64,000 bases of DNA from an uncultured Faecalibacterium sp. (GCA_934525405.1 CAKSZF010000003.1:41014-105013), one strand, 5' to 3'; shown: positions 32,469 to 41,957, numbered from the stretch's first letter. Translations and numbers: made by a program. Notes: generated by a model from the sequence alone, not told the origin.

Positions 32469-32945
32469 ATGGTTCGCATTACTATGGAAGACGGCGGCAT
32501 CATCGATATCGAGCTGAACGAGGAAGTTGCCCCCATCACCTGTGAGAATTTCAAAAAGCTGGTCAAGGAAGGCTTTTACAACGGCCTGACCTTCCACCGT
32601 GTCATTCCCGGCTTTATGATCCAGGGCGGCTGCCCGCTGGGCACCGGCACCGGCGGCCCGGGCTGGAACATCAAGGGCGAGTTTGCCGCTAACGGCGTCA
32701 ACAACCCCCTCAAGCACACCCGCGGTGTGATCAGCATGGCCCGCAGCATGAACCCCAACAGCGCAGGCAGCCAGTTCTTCATCATGCATCAGGATGCGCC
32801 TCATCTGGACGGCCAGTACGCCGCCTTCGGCAAGGTGGTTGCCGGCATGGACGTTGTGGATAAGATCGCTTCTGTCCGCACCGACTGGAACGACAAGCCC
32901 ACCACCCCGGTCAAGATGAAGACCGTGGAGCTCATCGAGGGCTAA
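32469..32945 (+). CDS. Peptidyl-prolyl cis-trans isomerase, cyclophilin type
   Basis: 158 residues. Short cytoplasmic cyclophilin without a signal peptide. Core motifs FHRVIPGFMIQGG (catalytic Arg), SAGSQFFIMHQD and GQYAAFGKVVAGMDVVDKI are all present. It speeds up proline isomerisation in folding proteins. Single gene between a promoter and a strong terminator. Confidence 0.95.
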   Translation: MVRITMEDGGIIDIELNEEVAPITCENFKKLVKEGFYNGLTFHRVIPGFMIQGGCPLGTGTGGPGWNIKGEFAANGVNNPLKHTRGVISMARSMNPNSAGSQFFIMHQDAPHLDGQYAAFGKVVAGMDVVDKIASVRTDWNDKPTTPVKMKTVELIEG

Positions 32946-32956
32946 AATTTGATACC

Positions 32957-32993
32957 AAAAAATCCCGACACCTTGCGGTGCCGGGATTTTTTA
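32957..32993 (+). terminator. Terminator after cyclophilin
   Basis: AAAATCCCGACACC pairs with GGTGCCGGGATTTT, then a T run. The A run before it suits the minus-strand gene that ends at 33007, so it probably serves both. Confidence 0.9.
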
Positions 32994-33006
32994 TTATAGA
33001 TAGCTT

Positions 33007-34413
33007 TTAGCAGCCTTCTTTTTCAGCCAGCTTGCGGCCCATGAGCACGCCCATGACCGAGGCCATCATCAGCCCGCGCGTCCAGCCGGAGGAATCGCCC
33101 AAGCAGTGCAGACCCCGGATGTTGGTGTCGAGGTTCTCGTCCATCTTCACCTTGTTGGAGTAGAACTTCAGCTCCGGGCTGTACAGCAGAGTCTCGTTGG
33201 CGGCAAAGCCGGGCACGACCATATCCAGCATCTTGATGAACTCGATGATGTTGGTCATGGCGCGGTAGGGCATAGCGGCGGTGATATCACCCGCCACGGC
33301 ATCCTTCAGGGTGGGTTTCACGTTGGACTGTGCCAGCTCCTTCTGCCATGTGCGCTTGCCGTCCAGAATATCGCCGTAGCGCTGCACCATGATGTGGCCT
33401 GCGCCCAGCATATTGGTCAGCTCGCCCACCTTCTGGGCGTAGGCGATGGGCTGGTTGAAGGGCTCGGTAAAGTTGTGGGACACCAGAATGGCAAGGTTGG
33501 TGTTCGGGCTCTTCTTTTCCTTGAAGCTGTGGCCGTTGACCACCGCAAGGTCGTTGTCGTAGTTCTCCTGCGCCACAAAGCCGCCGGGGTTCTGGCAGAA
33601 GGTGCGCACCTTGTTCTTCCACGGCTTCGGGTAGCCGATGAGCTTGGACTCATACAGCACCTTGTTCACCTTTTCCATCACCTCGTTGCGGCACTCCACG
33701 CGCACGCCGATATCCACGGTGCCGGGCTTGTGGGCGATGTGGTGCTCTGCGCAGAGCTTTTCCAGCCAGTCTGCGCCGCGGCGTCCGGTGCCGATGACCA
33801 CCTCGTCCGCATACACAGGCAGCAGGCTGTCGCCGTCCTTCAGCAGCACGCCCTTGCAGCCGTCCTCCTCCAGAATGATGTTCTCGCACTCGGTATTAAA
33901 GCGCATCTCCACGCTGTTGTCTGCCAGATAGTTCTGGATGGCCAGATACAGCTCCTGTGCCTTCTCGGTGCCCAGATGACGGATGGGGCAGTCCACTAGT
34001 TTCAGACCCGCATGGATGGCGTTTTTGCGAATCTCCTTGATGTCCTCACCGGTGTAGATGCCCTCCACATGGGGGTCTGCGCCGAACTCCAGATAAATTT
34101 TATCGGTGTAGTCGATGAGCTCCTGCGCAAACTCCTCCCCGATGAGGGTGGGCAGGTCGCCGCCCACCTCATAGGACAGGCTCAGCTTGCCGTCCGAAAA
34201 CGCGCCCGCACCGGAAAAGCCGGTGGTGATGGCGCAGGTGGGGCGGCAGTTGACGCAGTGACCTACCTCTGCCTTGGGGCAGTGGCGCTTTTCCACCGGC
34301 TTGCCCTTTTCCACCAGCAGCATCTTCTTTTTGCTGCCGTGGCGCAGCAGCTCCACAGCGGTAAAGATGCCGGCAGGGCCCGCACCCACGATGATCAGAT
34401 CGTACTTTTCCAT
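33007..34413 (-). CDS. FAD-dependent dehydrogenase (COG2509-like)
   Basis: 468 residues from MEKYDLIIVGAGPAGIFTAV, the dinucleotide-binding GxGxxG. A Cys-rich piece (CPKAEVGHCVNCRPTC) and the FSGAGAFSDGKLSLSYEVGG segment are family marks, followed by a middle domain with the PGTVDIGVRVECRNEVMEK strand and a late GLHCLGDSSGWTRGLMMASV (second FAD contact). Substrate unknown. Transcribed alone, with a repeat block upstream. Confidence 0.86.
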   Translation of the reverse strand: MEKYDLIIVGAGPAGIFTAVELLRHGSKKKMLLVEKGKPVEKRHCPKAEVGHCVNCRPTCAITTGFSGAGAFSDGKLSLSYEVGGDLPTLIGEEFAQELIDYTDKIYLEFGADPHVEGIYTGEDIKEIRKNAIHAGLKLVDCPIRHLGTEKAQELYLAIQNYLADNSVEMRFNTECENIILEEDGCKGVLLKDGDSLLPVYADEVVIGTGRRGADWLEKLCAEHHIAHKPGTVDIGVRVECRNEVMEKVNKVLYESKLIGYPKPWKNKVRTFCQNPGGFVAQENYDNDLAVVNGHSFKEKKSPNTNLAILVSHNFTEPFNQPIAYAQKVGELTNMLGAGHIMVQRYGDILDGKRTWQKELAQSNVKPTLKDAVAGDITAAMPYRAMTNIIEFIKMLDMVVPGFAANETLLYSPELKFYSNKVKMDENLDTNIRGLHCLGDSSGWTRGLMMASVMGVLMGRKLAEKEGC

Positions 34414-34448
34414 GATTTTGTTCCTTTTTCCTTTTCTTGATAATTGGT

Positions 34449-34737
34449 GTAGAACCCTCTCAGGCAACGCCTGACGGCGTTGCCTGCTCCCCCGAAGGGG
34501 GGGGGAGCTTTTTTGGTATCTGCCGGAAGCTTTCTCATTATGCCTAATGCTTTAGTAATTCGGTCAACAGCGTGCGCCCTCTCCGTCATCGCTGCGCGAT
34601 GCCACCTCTCCCAAAGGGAGAGGCAAGTGCACTGCCGGAAACATCCTCGTTATACCTAAAATACTTTAGTAATAAGCTTTACGGCTTGGCTTCCCCTTCG
34701 GGGGAGCTGGCGCGGGAGCGCCTGAGAGGGTTTATTC
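34449..34737. repeat. Dispersed palindromic repeat, copy B
   Basis: About 290 bases made of several palindromic units such as GGCAACGCCTGACGGCGTTGCC, CTCCCCCGAAGGGGG and CTCTCCCAAAGGGAGAG with ATGCCTAATGCTTTAGTAA spacers. It includes a G9 run at 34497-34505. The unit with AATGCTTTAG spacer also occurs several times at 47080-47460. No gene lies in it. Confidence 0.85.
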
Positions 34738-34738
34738 T

Positions 34739-35443
34739 TTACTCCCGCTCCTCCTGTTCCACGGTGGCGCTCTCGTCCACATGGTCCAGTTCCACGGCGG
34801 TAGCCTCTGCATCGGTGCGGGTCACGTCCGGGGCGACAACGCCATCGCCGTTCAGGTCCTCGCCGGTAATGCTTTCCAGTACGGACTGCGTTTCAGGGTG
34901 CAGCTTGGCAAAGCGGCGCACGGCCAGCACAGTGTACAGAGCGCTGAGCAGGTTGATGGCACCTTCCACGATCAGGATGACGCCGATGGCCATCACCAGT
35001 GTTTCCATGGCGCCGAAGGGATTTGCGATCAGCACCACGCCCAGCACCACGCTGAGCACCGGCAGCAGCAGAAAGCCTTTCCAGCTGTCGTAGCCGCAGC
35101 GGCGCAGGTCCAAGGCATTCTGCACCCGGCCAATGGCGTCAAAGATGACGAACAGGCCGAACACGATGGGCAGGATGCTTACCACGATATCGCTGCGCAG
35201 CAGCAGAAAAACGCCCAGCGCAAGGCAGACAAGGCCGGAGATCAGGGTAAGCTGGCTCTGGAACACCCCGCGCTCCACCACAAAGTAGCGGATCAGCTGC
35301 ACCGCTGCGCAGGCCAGCACCACGCCGCCCAGCGCGTAGCAGACGATGTTCAGCGCCGTGCCGGGCTTCATGACCAGAAAAATGCCCAGCCCGACATACA
35401 GCAGGCTCATGAGGATCAGGTTCCACTTCAGCTTTTTTACCAT
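34739..35443 (-). CDS. HdeD/DUF308-type membrane protein
   Basis: 234 residues after AAAGGAACGTGATCTCT. Six hydrophobic helices, for instance ILMSLLYVGLGIFLVMKP, GLVCLALGVFLLLRSDIVVS and LLLPVLSVVLGVVLIANP, in three repeats of two, as in HdeD/DUF308 proteins. The C-terminal 55 residues are acidic and cytoplasmic. Function of these proteins in Firmicutes is unknown. Confidence 0.85.
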   Translation of the reverse strand: MVKKLKWNLILMSLLYVGLGIFLVMKPGTALNIVCYALGGVVLACAAVQLIRYFVVERGVFQSQLTLISGLVCLALGVFLLLRSDIVVSILPIVFGLFVIFDAIGRVQNALDLRRCGYDSWKGFLLLPVLSVVLGVVLIANPFGAMETLVMAIGVILIVEGAINLLSALYTVLAVRRFAKLHPETQSVLESITGEDLNGDGVVAPDVTRTDAEATAVELDHVDESATVEQEERE

Positions 35444-35489
35444 AGAGATCACGTTCCTTTCGTTTGCAGGGCCGCTGCCCGCACCCGGG

Positions 35490-36875
35490 TCAGTGGTACA
35501 GGGGTGCGATGGTGGTCTTGTTGATACGGGCATAGAAGGCCAGGCTCATCAGGATGCTGACGACTTCCGCAATGAGGAAGGCCCACCAGACATTGTTGAC
35601 ACTGCCGGTCTGTGCCAGCAGCCACGCTGCCGGCAGCAGCACGAACAGCTGACGGCAGACCGAAACGATCAGGCTGAATACGCCGTTGCCCAGCGCCTGA
35701 AACACCGAGCTGAGCACGATGCTGACGCCCGCCAGCAGGAAATGCAGGCAGATGATGCGCATGGCCGGGATGCCGATGGCCAGCATGGCGTCGCTGGCGG
35801 CAAAGATGCTCAGCACCTGCCGGGGTGCGAACTGGAAGATGCAGAAGCCTGCCAGCATGATGCCCTCGGCGTAGCACACCGCCAGCTTGATGGTCTTTTT
35901 CACGCGGTCCGGTCTGCGGGCACCGTAGTTGTAGCTGATGATGGGCACCATGCCGTTGTTCAGGCCGAAAATGGGCATGAACACAAAGCTTTGCAGCTTG
36001 AAGTACACGCCGAACACCGCCACCGCCGTGGCAGAGAAGGCCATCAAAATCAGGTTCATGCCAAAGGTCATCAGGCTGCCCACGCACTGCATGGCGATGC
36101 TGGGCAGACCCACGGTGTAGATGCGGCCAATGGCCTTGGCGCTGGGCCGGAAGCCTTTGAAGCTGATCTGGATATCCGGGTTTTTGCGGGTGTTGAAGTA
36201 CAACGTCATGCCTGCACCGCAGAACTGACCGATGACCGTTGCCACCGCTGCGCCGGTGGTGCCGGACAGCGCCTCGCCGCAGTAGCCGAAGATGAAGATG
36301 GGGTCCAGAATGATGTTGACCACAGCGCCCACCAGCTGGCTGATCATGCTCAGATGGGTGCGGCCGGTGGCAGCCAGCAGCTTTTCGCCCATGGTCTGGG
36401 TGAAAATGCCCAGACTGAAGATGCTGCACACCGACAAATACCGGATGCCCTGCTGCGCGATGATGGGGTCACTGGTCTGGGCGTAGAAGTAAGGCTTCAT
36501 GCAGGTAAGGCCGATGACAAAAAACACCGCAAAGCTGCACAGGGAAAGAAAGATGCCGTTTTCTGCGGTGGTGTTGGCGCGGCTCTGGTTCTTTTCGCCA
36601 AGGCTCTTGCTCAGCAGGGCGTTCACGCCCACGCCGGTGCCCACGCCTACGGCGATCATGACGTTCTGCAATGAAAACGCCAGCGATACGGCGGTGAGGG
36701 CGTTCTCGCTGACATGGGACACGAACACCGAGTCCACCACGTTGTACAGCGCCTGCACCAGCATGGAGATCATCATCGGGATGCTGAGTTTCAGCAAAAG
36801 GGGGTTGATCTCCATGGTGCCCATGATGTTTTCCCGCGCCTCGGCGGGTGCGGTCTGCGATTGATTTGTTTTCAC
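35490..36875 (-). CDS. MATE family efflux transporter
   Basis: 461 residues, GTG start after AAGGAG. Twelve membrane helices with the MATE pattern: MISMLVQALYNVVDSVFVSH, then NALTAVSLAFSLQNVMIAVG and the second-half repeat starting near 230. Na+ or H+ driven export of drugs or metabolites. The gene to its left ends 84 nt away and the next gene on this strand encodes a cytidylate-kinase-like protein. Multidrug role is inferred. Confidence 0.93.
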   Translation of the reverse strand: MKTNQSQTAPAEARENIMGTMEINPLLLKLSIPMMISMLVQALYNVVDSVFVSHVSENALTAVSLAFSLQNVMIAVGVGTGVGVNALLSKSLGEKNQSRANTTAENGIFLSLCSFAVFFVIGLTCMKPYFYAQTSDPIIAQQGIRYLSVCSIFSLGIFTQTMGEKLLAATGRTHLSMISQLVGAVVNIILDPIFIFGYCGEALSGTTGAAVATVIGQFCGAGMTLYFNTRKNPDIQISFKGFRPSAKAIGRIYTVGLPSIAMQCVGSLMTFGMNLILMAFSATAVAVFGVYFKLQSFVFMPIFGLNNGMVPIISYNYGARRPDRVKKTIKLAVCYAEGIMLAGFCIFQFAPRQVLSIFAASDAMLAIGIPAMRIICLHFLLAGVSIVLSSVFQALGNGVFSLIVSVCRQLFVLLPAAWLLAQTGSVNNVWWAFLIAEVVSILMSLAFYARINKTTIAPLYH

Positions 36876-36958
36876 GATTTCTCCTTGCCGGAAATGTGGG
36901 CAGGGCGCAGAAGCGCCCTGCCCACGTTCTGTCGTTGTTTATTGGGTCTGGCTGGGGG

Positions 36959-37561
36959 TCACAGCGTCTTTTCCTTGGCGGCAGCTGCGTCTAAGATCAT
37001 CTTCACGCAGGTCTCGCGGCCAAGGGCGGCGTTGATGGCCAGATCGTAGTTATGGGCATCGCCCCAGCGGTTCTGGGTGTAGTAGTTGTAGTAGGCCGAG
37101 CGGTTGCGGTCGGTCTTTTCTACCTCGTCCTTGATGCCCTTTTCGTCCTTGGCCTTTACCAAGGGGTTCGTCTTGGCGTACTGCAAACGCCACTCCTTGG
37201 GTGCATACACGAACACCCGCAGCACGTCCTTGCGCTCCCGCAGAACGTAATCACCGCAGCGGCCAAGGATCACGCAGGGGCCTTCCTCGGCCAGCTGCTT
37301 GATGATACGGCTCTGCAGAATGAACACCTGATCGCCCAGCGGCAGCTCGTTGCCCATGGTGTACAGGCTGTACAGCAGGCTGTGGGTGTGCCGTTTCTCG
37401 CTGGCGGCAACAGCCTCCTCCGACAAGCCGGAGTTCTTTGCTGCCATGGTGATCAGCTCCTTGTCGTAAAGCTTGATGCCCAGCGCATTTGCCACGTCCT
37501 CTGCGATGTAGCGCCCGCCGGTGCAGTACTCACGGCCCAAAGTGATGATCGTCTTTGCCAT
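36959..37561 (-). CDS. Cytidylate-kinase-like protein
   Basis: 200 residues: ITLGREYCTGGRYIAEDVAN has a P-loop-like start in which Lys is missing, as in many members of this family (AAA_26/PF13189). The middle KQLAEEGPCVILGRCGDYVL and YAPKEWRLQY are typical. Members sit next to MATE genes or sensor systems in Firmicutes; whether they phosphorylate a nucleotide is unclear. Confidence 0.85.
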   Translation of the reverse strand: MAKTIITLGREYCTGGRYIAEDVANALGIKLYDKELITMAAKNSGLSEEAVAASEKRHTHSLLYSLYTMGNELPLGDQVFILQSRIIKQLAEEGPCVILGRCGDYVLRERKDVLRVFVYAPKEWRLQYAKTNPLVKAKDEKGIKDEVEKTDRNRSAYYNYYTQNRWGDAHNYDLAINAALGRETCVKMILDAAAAKEKTL

Positions 37562-37600
37562 AATGTGTTCCTCCTGTTTCATATATCGCCCTGAAAAAGC

Positions 37601-38980
37601 TTACGGCTGTGCCGGGGCGTCCCCGGTCTGGCCGCTGGCTTGGGGTTCTGTGCTTGCAGGCGCAGGCTTCGGCTTTGGCAGCCGTGCCTCTGCTACCCGC
37701 ATGGTGCCGGTCTGATCCACTGCATACACACTGCAGCGCCCGCCTGCGGCCAGCAGCTCCGGCGGGAACTGCACCCCGCCGTCCTCGGTGCGGGTACAGC
37801 GCAAAAAGGTGCGGTGGGCGGTGGTGGCATGCGCCACGCCATCGTGGGGCGCGCAGGCAATCCACCCGGAAAAGTTTTCCGGCAGGTCTGCGGGCTCTCC
37901 CCGCCGCTCAAAGTAGTAGACACCCGGCTCGGTTCCGACGCGCAGGTCGCAGCGCAGCCGCCGGGGACGGTCGGCCTCAGTCTCCCGCTGCTTTGGCCGC
38001 AGGGCAATGGCCTTGCCGGTAAAGTAACGCATAAAATCCACCAGCGCCATGGTGCAGTTCACTGCGCCGTCGGTATCGGCGGTGGGGTCGTTCAGCAGCA
38101 CAAAATCTGCCATCACGGCATCATCGTGCCCAAAGCCGCGCAAGCCCATCCACAGCCGCGTCGGGTCGCGCTGACCGCGCACCCGCCGCTCCACCTGCAC
38201 CGCCACCGAGCAGCCGTCGTGGATCTGTTCCCGCAGGTCGGCAAGATCCATCCACGCCTGCCAGCAGGGGTAGCCGCAGCAGCCTGCGGCGGCCGCCGCA
38301 AAGGCGGTGTTGCCGGTGCTGCGGGTGCTGCCGTCCTCCATGGCGTAGGCCACTTCTTCCGGCAGGATATCCTCGCCCCAGCGGTTCATCAGCGCCGCCA
38401 TGACCAGCGGCAGGTCCATCTCCCGCCCAAAGCTGGGGTCGTGGGCGGAAAGGCAGTATTCCGGCAGATAGAGCCGCCGGTTCAGCGCATGGCCGTTGCG
38501 CTTTTCCCACGCAAGGGGACGCACCGCCGCCGCCAGCAGACGCACCGCCGGGCTGACTTTATCGTTGTTGGTGGAAAGGTTCACCTGCAATTGCACGCCG
38601 GTGCCGCCGCCCGGGGCGGCTACCGTGACGGTATCGCCCATCAAAAAGATCATGCCGTCCTCGCTGTGGCTGGACACGCTGCACCGGGGGTAATCCGGCG
38701 CCCACTTGCCAAAGCTCATCCAGCCTGTCCACGCCCCTGCTGCGTACACCCGGCAGCGCACCTCCACCATGGTGTCCCGGGGTGCGTGGGCGTTCCAGCT
38801 GACGTTCAGGTTGCAGAAGGCCGGCATGGCGAACTCCGGGGTGGTGTAGCTGCCGTACAAAAGGCTGCGTCCGGCCACGCTGTCCAGCACCAGAGCGCCG
38901 TTTTCCAGCGCAAGGTTGTCCAGCTGCCCGCGGGAAAAGGTCTCTGTCCCCTGCAGCACAAGATTATTCCGTTGTTCCAT
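37601..38980 (-). CDS. C39-type peptidase-like protein, probable catalytic loss
   Basis: 459 residues without signal peptide. The N-terminal 150 residues are beta-rich (VSWNAHAPRDTMVEVRCRVY). From about residue 180 a papain-like arrangement appears: LPLVMAALMNRWGEDILPEE, then YAMEDGSTRSTGNTAFAAAA and MDLADLREQIHDGCSVAVQV, and GFGHDDAVMADFVLLNDPTA where the His would lie. Where a C39_2 enzyme has its catalytic Cys, this one reads DPSFGREMD, so it may be inactive. The C-terminus is Pro/Ala-rich. Function unknown. Confidence 0.6.
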   Translation of the reverse strand: MEQRNNLVLQGTETFSRGQLDNLALENGALVLDSVAGRSLLYGSYTTPEFAMPAFCNLNVSWNAHAPRDTMVEVRCRVYAAGAWTGWMSFGKWAPDYPRCSVSSHSEDGMIFLMGDTVTVAAPGGGTGVQLQVNLSTNNDKVSPAVRLLAAAVRPLAWEKRNGHALNRRLYLPEYCLSAHDPSFGREMDLPLVMAALMNRWGEDILPEEVAYAMEDGSTRSTGNTAFAAAAAGCCGYPCWQAWMDLADLREQIHDGCSVAVQVERRVRGQRDPTRLWMGLRGFGHDDAVMADFVLLNDPTADTDGAVNCTMALVDFMRYFTGKAIALRPKQRETEADRPRRLRCDLRVGTEPGVYYFERRGEPADLPENFSGWIACAPHDGVAHATTAHRTFLRCTRTEDGGVQFPPELLAAGGRCSVYAVDQTGTMRVAEARLPKPKPAPASTEPQASGQTGDAPAQP

Positions 38981-39011
38981 GGGACATCGCTCCTTTCCGC
39001 AGTGTCAGCGC

Positions 39012-39845
39012 TTATTCTTCCGGGGTGTCGTCGTAGTCCTCCTTCAGGGCTGCTTCCAGCTCGGCGTCCTTCATCTTGCGGATGTTCTCCTCAATGTGGA
39101 ACACCCGGTCGATATCGCCGTACACGATCTGGCAGGACACCTCGGTAACGAACCAGAAGCCGAAGATCAGCATCAGGAAAAGACCCAGCGGCATGCACAA
39201 GATCACCACGCCCCAGAACAGCACCTGCACGACGGCGGCAGCCAGTGCGTGGGGCAGAAAGGCGATCATGCAGTTGATGCTGTTTTTTAAGGTCAGGCTC
39301 AAAGGCTGGTCCAGCAGCACCACCTGCGGCCACATATAGGCAAACAGCATCTGGAACAGCACCAGATTGAGCACCGTAGCCACCCACAGCGGGACGCCCA
39401 CGTTGGTACCGTGGTACAGCATATTGAAGCAGAAATAGACGAGGAAAATTTGCAGCGTGACCACCACGGTGTACAGCACACCGGGCACAAGGCTAGACTT
39501 AAAGTTGCGCTTGAACGCCTTGCGGTAGGTCACCCACCAGTAGCCCGCCTCGTCGCGCAGCGCGCGCAGGACGGTATCGTACATTCCGGCCAGTGCGGGC
39601 CCGGCCAGCAGACCGCCCACGGCGGCGCTGCCCAGCATCACCGGCAGGCTGTTCTGCAAAAAGCCGATGTACACCAGACAGATGACCGGTGCAAACCCGA
39701 TACAGGTCAGCAGGTTTGCAAGGAACATCCCGTTCATATCACGGCCTACAAGCTCAAAAAAGCGGCCGATACCGGTCTTGCGGGGGGCGTCCTTTTCGAC
39801 ACCCTTACCGGCCTTGAAATCGTTGGCAGAAGGAAAAAGACCCAT
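39012..39845 (-). CDS. YesL-like (DUF624-type) membrane protein
   Basis: 277 residues. ELVGRDMNGMFLANLLTCIG, then LLAGPALAGMYDTVLRALRD and YWWVTYRKAFKRNFKSSLVP give the YesL pattern, with six hydrophobic helices. The charged tail (EENIRKMKDAELEAALKED) is cytoplasmic. In many Firmicutes YesL-type genes lie by sugar transport genes; here the neighbour is a C39-like gene, so its role is not given by context. Confidence 0.7.
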   Translation of the reverse strand: MGLFPSANDFKAGKGVEKDAPRKTGIGRFFELVGRDMNGMFLANLLTCIGFAPVICLVYIGFLQNSLPVMLGSAAVGGLLAGPALAGMYDTVLRALRDEAGYWWVTYRKAFKRNFKSSLVPGVLYTVVVTLQIFLVYFCFNMLYHGTNVGVPLWVATVLNLVLFQMLFAYMWPQVVLLDQPLSLTLKNSINCMIAFLPHALAAAVVQVLFWGVVILCMPLGLFLMLIFGFWFVTEVSCQIVYGDIDRVFHIEENIRKMKDAELEAALKEDYDDTPEE

Positions 39846-40063
39846 AGTAACTGCGGTACCTCTCTTGTGTTTTTAACCGGCACCGCAGGCGTTTTGTCTG
39901 GAAAGTGCCATTGTGCTAACTTTACAGATATAAATATACCTGTATTTTGTCAACTTTGCAAGATACAACCGGGGCTAATTGTAAAAAAATATTTATCTCT
40001 CCCTTTTTTGCCCAAAGTGTGCTACAATGACAATGGCATTTTTTGCAATAGGAGGAAACGATT

Positions 40064-40792
40064 ATGAGCATTCTTCGCACCATTGCGATGTTTATTTATC
40101 TGTTCGGATACATGATCCTGCATTACGGCATCCTGCGCCGCGCCGAGCGCGCCGCAGCCGCCGGAGATACCGCCACCGTGGAGCAGATCGTGAACCAGCA
40201 TATCCCCCGCTGGAGCCGGGGCATCTTAAAGGTGACCGGTGTTTCCCTGTCTGTGGAAGGGCTGGAGAACATCCCCAAAGACCGCCCCTGCGTGTTTGTG
40301 GCGAACCACCGCAGCTACTACGACATCCCCTTGCTGCTGGCCGGGCTGGAAAAGCCCCACGGCATCCTTGCCAAGGAGGAGCTGGAAAAGATCTTCCTGC
40401 TCAACCGCTGGATGAAGCTGCTGGGCTGCGTGTTCGTGCAGCGTGACGATGTGCGTGCCTCAGTGCGGGCACTGAACGATGCCACCGCCATCGTGGAGGG
40501 CGGCCGCAGCTTCGTCATCTTCCCCGAGGGCACCCGCTACAAGGGTGAGGAGGGCGGCGCAGGCGAGTTCAAGGCCGGTGCTTTCCGCATTGCGGTCAAG
40601 ACCGGTGCCCCGGTGGTGCCGGTGGCTGTGACCGGTGCCCGCGCCCTGTTTGAGAGCAATGGCAACCGCTGCCGCCCGGGCAGTGTGCGCATCAAGGTCA
40701 TGCCCCCCATCCAGACCGCTGGTATGAGCAAGGCCGAGCAGAAGCAGCTGCCCGATGCCGTGCGCCAGAGCATTCTGGCTGCACTGAAGTAA
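40064..40792 (+). CDS. plsC: 1-acyl-sn-glycerol-3-phosphate acyltransferase
   Basis: 242 residues after AGGAGGAAACGATT. First membrane helix MFIYLFGYMILHYGILRR. Acyltransferase motifs: ANHRSYYDIPLLL (HX4D box, His and Asp), FVIFPEGTRYKG (Glu of FPEG) and later AVKTGAPVVPVAVTGA. It adds the second acyl chain to make phosphatidic acid at the membrane. It is divergent from a YesL-like gene; 218 nt between them. Confidence 0.95.
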   Translation: MSILRTIAMFIYLFGYMILHYGILRRAERAAAAGDTATVEQIVNQHIPRWSRGILKVTGVSLSVEGLENIPKDRPCVFVANHRSYYDIPLLLAGLEKPHGILAKEELEKIFLLNRWMKLLGCVFVQRDDVRASVRALNDATAIVEGGRSFVIFPEGTRYKGEEGGAGEFKAGAFRIAVKTGAPVVPVAVTGARALFESNGNRCRPGSVRIKVMPPIQTAGMSKAEQKQLPDAVRQSILAALK

Positions 40793-40833
40793 CAGCGTTT
40801 CCCGTCCGTTTCACCACACAGGAGAACTCTTTT

Positions 40834-41586
40834 ATGGCAAGCTACCGTTACGAACGCGACATTGACCCCAAGGACCTCAAGCCCCGCAAGGAGCGGCAGT
40901 ACAGCCGCAAGGAGCGCTGGGCAAACTGGTGGGACTATAACCTGAAATGGGTGCTGATTTTCGGCATTGCCGGTGCGTTCGTGGCGTACTGCTTTATCGG
41001 ACAGTACTTCCTGACCACCCACCCGGATTACAACGTGGCGGTGGTAAGCCCCTACTACCTGCCCGAAGCCACCGTCACCGCCCTGCAAGAGCAGCTTGCC
41101 GCCTACGGCGAGGACTGCAACGGCGACGGCAAGGTGGTGGTGAAGCTGAACCAATACACCATGGCTTTCAACAGCGAGGACTCGGACGCTTATCTGGATA
41201 TGGCGGGCACCACCAAGCTTTCCACCGACATCCAAAGCTCCCTCAGTTCCATCTTTATCCTCTACGACCCCGCAGGCTTCCAGCAGACCACCGGCACGTT
41301 GCGGTATCTGGACGGGCACCTGCCCAAGTCCGATGCCGACAGCGACTGGTGGAACATGGTCTACCGCTGGACGGACTGCCCGGTGCTGACCGGGATGGAG
41401 CTGGGCAGCTACACCTCGGACGCGGTGCAGAGCGCAAGCGGCGACAGCCAGCAGCTGCTGGCAGATTACTATATCGGCATCCGGGGCGCATGGCTGAAGG
41501 AATCTGCCTCCCTGCTGGAAAACAGCGAGACCCTTTGGGCAAACCTGACCGCCGGGGCTGTCTCCACCGCCGCAGAGGGGCACTGA
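40834..41586 (+). CDS. Single-span membrane protein of unknown function
   Basis: 250 residues. A basic N-terminus (KPRKERQYSRKERWANWWDY), one membrane span (WVLIFGIAGAFVAYCFIGQY, residues 39-58), and an extracellular domain of about 190 residues with LPEATVTALQEQLAAYGEDC and an acidic NGDGK. Likely cotranscribed with plsC and a small gene 2 nt downstream. No family recognised. Confidence 0.75.
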   Translation: MASYRYERDIDPKDLKPRKERQYSRKERWANWWDYNLKWVLIFGIAGAFVAYCFIGQYFLTTHPDYNVAVVSPYYLPEATVTALQEQLAAYGEDCNGDGKVVVKLNQYTMAFNSEDSDAYLDMAGTTKLSTDIQSSLSSIFILYDPAGFQQTTGTLRYLDGHLPKSDADSDWWNMVYRWTDCPVLTGMELGSYTSDAVQSASGDSQQLLADYYIGIRGAWLKESASLLENSETLWANLTAGAVSTAAEGH

Positions 41587-41587
41587 G

Positions 41588-41767
41588 ATGCGCTTCCGCA
41601 TCAAAGCCGGCGGCCCCGCCGCACGGTTCGCCTTTGACCGCACCCCCAAACCCCAGCCGCCCGCGCCGCCTGTCCTCCGCGCCGCAGACCTTGATAACCC
41701 CTACGGGCGCTACTACGGCAAAGCCCGCAGCTGGGAGGATATTTTGAAGAATAAAACAACAGATTGA
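41588..41767 (+). CDS. Small Pro-rich protein of unknown function
   Basis: 59 residues, 1 nt after the previous stop (TGAGATG). MRFRIKAGGPAARFAFDRTP, a Pro-rich middle (KPQPPAPPVLRAADLDNPYG), then YYGKARSWEDILKNK. A strong terminator follows directly. The tight position behind the membrane gene supports it as a real gene. Confidence 0.55.
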   Translation: MRFRIKAGGPAARFAFDRTPKPQPPAPPVLRAADLDNPYGRYYGKARSWEDILKNKTTD

Positions 41768-41772
41768 CCCGG

Positions 41773-41808
41773 GCTGCCGCACAGCATTTTGTGCGGCAGC
41801 TTTTTTTT
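41773..41808 (+). terminator. Strong terminator after the plsC group
   Basis: GCTGCCGCACA pairs perfectly with TGTGCGGCAGC around a 6-nt loop, followed by T8. Confidence 0.95.
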
Positions 41809-41817
41809 GCAGGAACG

Positions 41818-41957
41818 AACCCTCTCAGTCAAAGCCTTGCGGCTTTGACAGCTCCCCCGAAAGGGGGAGCTTTTTCCATCTGAAGGTAGACGCTAATAAA
41901 GCTCCCCCTTCGGGGGAGCTGGCTGCGACCAACGGGAGCAGACTGAGAGGGTTCGTC
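41818..41957. repeat. Dispersed palindromic repeat, copy C
   Basis: Outer arms ACCCTCTCAG and CTGAGAGGGT enclose AAAGCCTTGCGGCTTT and two GCTCCCCC...GGGGGAGC hairpins. The gene-free stretch 41809-42108 holds this element and, near its right end, the pheA promoter. Confidence 0.85.

Noticed and set aside
34497-34505. G9 tract as a phase-variable element
   Set aside because: It lies inside an intergenic palindromic repeat, not in a gene or between promoter boxes; no effect can be argued.
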